Assembly (NCBI RefSeq): GCF_003431825.1
Contig: NZ_CP020084.1
Location: 1 to 64,000, forward strand
Length of the DNA stretch: 64,000 nucleotides
DNA from: Blastomonas fulva
GTDB lineage: Bacteria; Pseudomonadota; Alphaproteobacteria; Sphingomonadales; Sphingomonadaceae
Reading direction: 5' to 3'
Positions 60,290 through 64,000 of this stretch are shown here, piece by piece (the first letter of the stretch is position 1; every line of letters starts with the position of its first letter). The translations under genes and the position numbers were made by a program. Below the pieces are notes generated by a model. It was given only the letters and a program-made list of their open reading frames with translations, made no database searches and was not told the origin of the DNA.

Positions 60290-61435
60290 ATGAGCCTTGC
60301 TGTCTACAAAAGCGTTTGGGTGATGACCACCGCTATGATCTTGTGTTTTCACAGTATTCCTGCAGCGCAGACACAAACACCAACTGATGATGGGCACGCA
60401 GCGCGCTGCACCGATTCGGAAGCAGTCCCGGCAGCAGCGTGTTTTTCGGGATTTTACGTCGGGCAACCCGGGGACGACACCGCCCCCGTCCTTCATCTGC
60501 TTGAAGACGGCAGTTTCGAATGGTGGCAACGTGATCAGTCCGTCCCATCATTCTCGATCGGCGTGTGGGCAATAGAGGACGACCAGATTGTGCTGCAAAC
60601 TGATGTTCCTCCAGCAGGTGTGCCGGCGTTCAGTCTGGATCGACAGGCCGAATGGTCAAGCTTTGATGAACAACGGCGGATCAACCGTGATTATGATGGA
60701 TTGATCGCAGCGGCCGAAGCGCGCTGCCCGTTCGCACCCGTGGTCCTACCGGTCCAGACATTTGCTCCGCCCGAGCGACCGCGTCCTGGCCCGCTTGCCA
60801 CCAGCGAGGCGCAACAGACCTTCAGGCGCTGGCAATTGGCCAAACAGGAGGCAGAGCTCGCTGCCCAGCGCGCTGTCGATGCGAGCGAGGAAATGGCTGC
60901 TACGCTCAATGAGCAGGCACGCGAAGCGTTATACAGGGCTGAACAACTCGAACACGAGGTAACCCTGTCATACCAGATCGCAGGTCTCGCGCATCCGCGA
61001 ACCAGTCCGCCAGTTCTTCCAGAAACGTGCCGGATTGAGCGGCGTCCAGATGCCGACAATATCCCGCAGAGCGAATGGCGCAAAGGCATCGAGGTGCAGG
61101 TCTCCCATGACATATTCAAAAGCGGTGTGGGAGATGTCATCATCCGTCTCGAATTCGCGGATGGGCAAGTTCGCATCGGGAAAACGGACGAGCTTGGCGC
61201 TTTTTATGATCCGGGCATCCCCGGCAATGCCATCGTCAGAATCACCGCCGACCACGCCTTGCTCTCAGGGCGTCTGTCCATCCTGGAGACTGAGCCTTTC
61301 GAATTTGGTGTCGTTCACATATTGGCCGATAGCCGCCTGCTGGGGGGAGCGAGGTTTATCAGCTTGAAGCTGACGCGTGATGGTGCCGAACTGGTGTCGG
61401 ATGAAGAAACACCGGTGCGCTATGTGCGCGAGTAA
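60290..61435 (+). CDS. Secreted protein, paralogue B of a two-member family
   Basis: A 381-residue exported protein. ATG 60290 follows TTGGAG; a hydrophobic signal (VWVMTTAMILCFHSIPAAQT) is followed by CFSGFYVGQPGDDTAPVLHL, LEDGSFEWWQRDQ, GVWAIEDDQIVLQTDVPPAG, RCPFAPVV and IPQSEWRKGIEVQVS. These align with paralogue A at 57256, without its N-terminal extension. The pair is separated by two genes on the other strand. Confidence 0.65.
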   Translation: MSLAVYKSVWVMTTAMILCFHSIPAAQTQTPTDDGHAARCTDSEAVPAAACFSGFYVGQPGDDTAPVLHLLEDGSFEWWQRDQSVPSFSIGVWAIEDDQIVLQTDVPPAGVPAFSLDRQAEWSSFDEQRRINRDYDGLIAAAEARCPFAPVVLPVQTFAPPERPRPGPLATSEAQQTFRRWQLAKQEAELAAQRAVDASEEMAATLNEQAREALYRAEQLEHEVTLSYQIAGLAHPRTSPPVLPETCRIERRPDADNIPQSEWRKGIEVQVSHDIFKSGVGDVIIRLEFADGQVRIGKTDELGAFYDPGIPGNAIVRITADHALLSGRLSILETEPFEFGVVHILADSRLLGGARFISLKLTRDGAELVSDEETPVRYVRE

Positions 61436-61498
61436 CCAAGCGACCGGACTGGATCGGGCGCAGCCATGCACTGATCCAAGACAACTTTTCGGCGCCAG

Positions 61499-61621
61499 AA
61501 AAGCCGCAGTTCGCCAAACCACCCAGTTGCAGTCATCAGCGTGGCCAGTGCATGATCCTGAAAGCTGCACGACGGCTTTCAGCGAAAGCAGACGTTTAGT
61601 CTCGCAACTCTGAACGACCGG
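61499..61621 (+). repeat. Dispersed intergenic repeat, copy
   Basis: It begins AAAAGCCGCAGTTCGCCAAA (with the two bases before 61501) and has ATGATCCTGAAAGCTGC in the middle. It marks the right end of the secreted-protein region. Confidence 0.55.
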
Positions 61622-61658
61622 GTGTGGGTCGGCAGCCGACACTCAGCGCGATGTTCAT

Positions 61659-62495
61659 TTAACTGATCTGGCTTTGAACCTGCGCCCAGTCGTGGAAACG
61701 CCTTGGCGGTGGATCACGAATGATCTGCCTTTCTGGTATGTTGTGTGATCCAACTGCCGCCATTGCAGCGCATCGGCCTGGATCATCGTTGTCCGAGGCT
61801 ATGTAAAGGGTGCCAACATGGTCTGGAACGTTGATTAGCGCGAGACGCTCATTCCCGAGTGCTGCCCAGCACGGGACTCCTTTGATCTGAGCATAGCTTG
61901 CCGCATCCTCCATGCCCTCAGCAATGGCGAGCACGTTGCCTTCGAACTGTGGAGCCCAAGCGCCCTGTCCGGGTTTGCCGAGCATGAACTTGCCATCATG
62001 CCATGTTCCGTCGTCCGTCAGCCTGATCCGCTGGAGAGCCGTCAATTTGTGCCCAGTTCGGACAGCGACCAGCAACGCGGGCCGGAAGGTGGTTTCGGGC
62101 TTGCGGCCGAACGGGCACCTTGGATGAAAGCGTAAGTCGGGGAGATCGACTGACAGTCGCCTCGATCGAAGGTAGACTTCGCCGAGCGTTCCCCGGATTT
62201 CTATGCCCTGATCCCAGATCCTTCTGACATTGGGCGCAGTTCCTTCTGGACTGTAAGTCGGGGGAGGGGAGTGCAGGATCGGTCTGGTCCGACCGATTTC
62301 GCGCAGGACATCCTCGCTGCGGCAGCCCGCGAAACAATGAACCAGAATACCCCGCTCGCCCTGCCGGACAGAAAGGGAAGGGGTTCTGTCTGCGTGCGCG
62401 GGGCAGACGCACATCGCGTAGGAACCGTGCCAACGGCCCTTCAGTGCAGCAACGATGTCGATGGTCTCCTGGGTGGGTTTGAGCGCAATCAACAT
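61659..62495 (-). CDS. Toprim/CHC2-type primase-like protein
   Basis: A 278-residue protein. A DnaG-type zinc finger occupies residues 29-58 (MCVCPAHADRTPSLSV, HCFAGC) and a Toprim domain lies near residues 185-240: LAIAEGMEDAASYAQ with the acid and YIASDNDDPGRCAAM with DxD. It lacks the DnaG core and helicase part. Such plasmid proteins prime DNA synthesis or support conjugation; the exact role is unknown. It may belong to the same plasmid backbone as TraD. Confidence 0.8.
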   Translation of the reverse strand: MLIALKPTQETIDIVAALKGRWHGSYAMCVCPAHADRTPSLSVRQGERGILVHCFAGCRSEDVLREIGRTRPILHSPPPTYSPEGTAPNVRRIWDQGIEIRGTLGEVYLRSRRLSVDLPDLRFHPRCPFGRKPETTFRPALLVAVRTGHKLTALQRIRLTDDGTWHDGKFMLGKPGQGAWAPQFEGNVLAIAEGMEDAASYAQIKGVPCWAALGNERLALINVPDHVGTLYIASDNDDPGRCAAMAAVGSHNIPERQIIRDPPPRRFHDWAQVQSQIS

Positions 62496-62682
62496 AAACC
62501 CGCTCCTCTCAGCTAAGCCTCACCATCTTTCCCCTTTGGATCGACCCGACCTTCTCCTGCACGGCTCGCGATGGCCAACGCCCCTTTCGTCTGTGCGATG
62601 CCAGATTGTACGCGATTGCCATGCGGCGCGTGTTCATTTAGAAAAGTAGGGCGATATCCGAACCACGCCGAAAGGTGTGGTC

Positions 62683-63564
62683 ATGAAAAATCTTCTATTT
62701 TTCCTGGTTGCTTTGACGCCGACGCCATCGTCGGCGCGCGAAGCCATTCTCGACGTGTTTTCGCCAGAGGCAAAACCGGACTTCGCTGTGCTCGCCCCAC
62801 AGTTGCGCGGGAAGGTCGATCTCGAGCAATCAGTGGAACCGCCTCCGGCTCTAGTGGATGCGTTTTCACCAGAGTTGAACGGCGACTTTGAGTTGATCCC
62901 GCACAGCTTCACGATCAATCCCTATGCCGCGCGTCCCGCTGTTCCTTCGTGGATGCGGGCAGGTGCATCATTCATGGGCCCTGCTTCTTCACCTTCCCGC
63001 CCTGTGCAGGATGACCCACTCTGCCAGTCCCGCAGCTTCTTCCCGCGATATGGTATCAGCAGGGATGCCCAGGCTCGCCGGACAGCCTATTTCAACCTGA
63101 TCGTCGACGTCGCTTGTGCTGCCGGCGTGCCCGTTGTTCTGTTTGACGCCTTGCTGGCGCAGGAAAGCAGATATCGTCCCTTCGCCCGAAGCAGTGCCGG
63201 TGCGATGGGCATGGCGCAGCTGATGCCCGGTACGGCTCAGTATCTGCGTGTCAGCGATCCTTGGGATGTTCGGCAAAACCTTGTCGGCGGTGCGCGGTAT
63301 CTGCGCGAGCAGCTGGATCGCTTCGGGACATGGGAGCTTGCACTGGCTGCCTACAATGCAGGCCCGGGACGCGTTGACCAGTTTGGCGGTATCCCGCCGT
63401 TTCGTGAGACCCGCAACTATGTGCGCACGATCATGGGTTCGATCGGCAATCCGAATTCGACCGGCGGCGTGTCGCTTGCCTCGGCAGCACTTCCCGCGCC
63501 CAATCCGTTTCGCCGGGTGATGCTTGCCTCGTTCGAAGGACGATCAGACGTTCCAGAACACTGA
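62683..63564 (+). CDS. Lytic transglycosylase (VirB1/SLT type)
   Basis: A 293-residue exported enzyme. Signal MKNLLFFLVALTPTPSSARE is followed by a 120-residue region without a known fold and an SLT domain with catalytic Glu161 in ALLAQESRYRPFARSSAGA, GMAQLMPGTAQYLRV and ALAAYNAGPGRVDQFGG. It cuts peptidoglycan and often helps assemble type IV secretion channels. ATG 62683 follows AAAGG; GTG 62677 is also possible. It is convergent with a small membrane-protein gene. Confidence 0.88.
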   Translation: MKNLLFFLVALTPTPSSAREAILDVFSPEAKPDFAVLAPQLRGKVDLEQSVEPPPALVDAFSPELNGDFELIPHSFTINPYAARPAVPSWMRAGASFMGPASSPSRPVQDDPLCQSRSFFPRYGISRDAQARRTAYFNLIVDVACAAGVPVVLFDALLAQESRYRPFARSSAGAMGMAQLMPGTAQYLRVSDPWDVRQNLVGGARYLREQLDRFGTWELALAAYNAGPGRVDQFGGIPPFRETRNYVRTIMGSIGNPNSTGGVSLASAALPAPNPFRRVMLASFEGRSDVPEH

Positions 63565-63819
63565 GAACCCAACGTGCCACGCATAGTACACACTGATCGC
63601 CAGGATGACGGGCGCGCCCTTGAGGTAGTTGAGCTGCCAGCGCAGCCAGAGCTTCGGGATGACCAGAGCTTTCTGGAGCCCCGTTTGGTGCGTGGGTCGC
63701 CATCTGCCACTGCGCCAGTCGTCGGCAGTCACTACTACCGCGAGCACTGCGCAGATCAGCGCCATCATTCCCACGCCGATGTAGAGCGATGTCCAAGCGA
63801 TAAGGGCTTCCTGCTTCAT
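63544..63819 (-). CDS. Small inner-membrane protein
   Basis: A 91-residue protein with at least two hydrophobic segments (TSLYIGVGMMALICAVLAVV and APVILAISVYYAWHVGFSVF) and a basic stretch between. It overlaps the transglycosylase gene by 21 bases at the 3' ends. It is close in form to small membrane proteins of conjugation regions. No family is recognised. Confidence 0.6.
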   Translation of the reverse strand: MKQEALIAWTSLYIGVGMMALICAVLAVVVTADDWRSGRWRPTHQTGLQKALVIPKLWLRWQLNYLKGAPVILAISVYYAWHVGFSVFWNV

Positions 63820-63828
63820 GAGTCGGAC

Positions 63829-64000
63829 CTAGTGCAGCGATGATCGAAGAGAGATACGCACTTTCGAAGCTCTTGTATCCCCCTGGCCGAATACTGCCTT
63901 TCTGCGGCCGAGCAGCGTGTGGCCGAGATTGAGTTCACCGCTGCGGGCGCGCCGCACCAGCGCCTGCATGTATGCATCGGGCGTCTTGCGGATTTGTCCG
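63829..64000 (-). CDS. C-terminal part of a possible RepC-like initiator (cut by the right edge)
   Basis: The last 56 residues of a leftward gene, ending at 63829. The text RKTPDAYMQALVRRARSGEL then NLGHTLLGRR agrees with the C-terminal pattern of plasmid RepC-type initiators (SPGGYLRxLTxKAxxGExxLG). The upstream part lies outside the window. If right, a second replicon is joined to the repA-type one. Confidence is moderate. Confidence 0.4.
   Translation of the reverse strand, partial: GQIRKTPDAYMQALVRRARSGELNLGHTLLGRRKAVFGQGDTRASKVRISLRSSLH

Noticed and set aside
1..64000. CRISPR arrays, tRNA and rRNA genes
   Set aside because: No regularly spaced repeats of CRISPR type, no cloverleaf-like stretch and no rRNA-like sequence were seen; the 22-bp tandem repeats at 45932 are contiguous iterons.

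Overview
The window looks like a large conjugative plasmid, or a cointegrate of plasmids, from a sphingomonad-type alphaproteobacterium; Sphingomonadales, possibly Erythrobacteraceae, is my best guess. This rests on high GC, an RPA-type replication initiator next to parA and parB, an F-type TraD coupling protein, and a dense set of plasmid accessory families (DUF736, DUF3768, DUF2493/SLOG, DUF6927, DUF7007, ArdC, WGR). The species cannot be fixed from the sequence alone.

Layout: (1) 1-2.6 kb holds the N-terminal two thirds of TraD, cut by the left edge, with a ribbon-helix-helix regulator and a shared promoter. (2) 2.3-24.7 kb is a long accessory block, nearly all on the minus strand. It carries SSB, ArdC, a 697-residue ParB-like protein, a GHKL ATPase, SLOG, DUF736, DUF3768, DUF7007 and DUF6927 proteins, two toxin-antitoxin pairs (Phd with a PemK-like toxin; Xre with RES) and many unrecognised small proteins. 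A small plus-strand cargo (marR, thioesterase, LysE exporter) and a candidate oriT sit inside it. Many of these genes share a 5' leader plan of a G-rich polypurine tract followed by a short hairpin at the Shine-Dalgarno site, and several end in strong intrinsic terminators. (3) 25.1-29.5 kb is a mobile-element cluster: a complete IS1111-type IS110 element, an IS91-type transposase with its tyrosine recombinase, and an IS110 remnant. (4) 29.5-35.6 kb is an RND efflux cargo (RND pump, membrane fusion lipoprotein, thioesterase, alpha/beta hydrolase) with a divergent marR gene and a 20-bp perfect palindrome between them. (5) 35.7-41.5 kb holds a frameshifted integrase, HigBA, and a 1405-residue methyltransferase-helicase resembling phage P1 DarB. 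(6) 41.6-46.3 kb is the replication and partition core: parA, parB, repA, then about 1 kb with four 22-bp tandem iterons, a DnaA-like box and an AT-rich stretch. (7) 46.3-50.3 kb has a WGR protein, an HTH protein, a tyrosine recombinase and a second IS1111-type element. (8) 50.5-61.4 kb is a region of lipoproteins and secreted proteins, an Lnt-like acyltransferase and two paralogous exported proteins, separated by copies of a dispersed intergenic repeat; it looks like captured chromosomal DNA. (9) 61.6-64 kb has a Toprim primase-like protein, a lytic transglycosylase, a small membrane protein and the C-terminal end of a protein that resembles RepC-type initiators.

Together the genes describe a self-transmissible replicon: initiation at iterons by RepA, segregation by ParA and ParB, retention by three toxin-antitoxin pairs, transfer through a TraD-dependent system, and a set of proteins (SSB, ArdC, ParB-like, GHKL, DarB-like) likely used to establish the element and resist host defence after entry. 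The most unusual signals are the shared hairpin leaders of the accessory block, the conserved noncoding tails of the two IS110 elements (candidate bridge/seek RNAs), the iteron origin with separate 18-bp repeats, the DarB-like fusion, and the secreted-protein region with paralogues.
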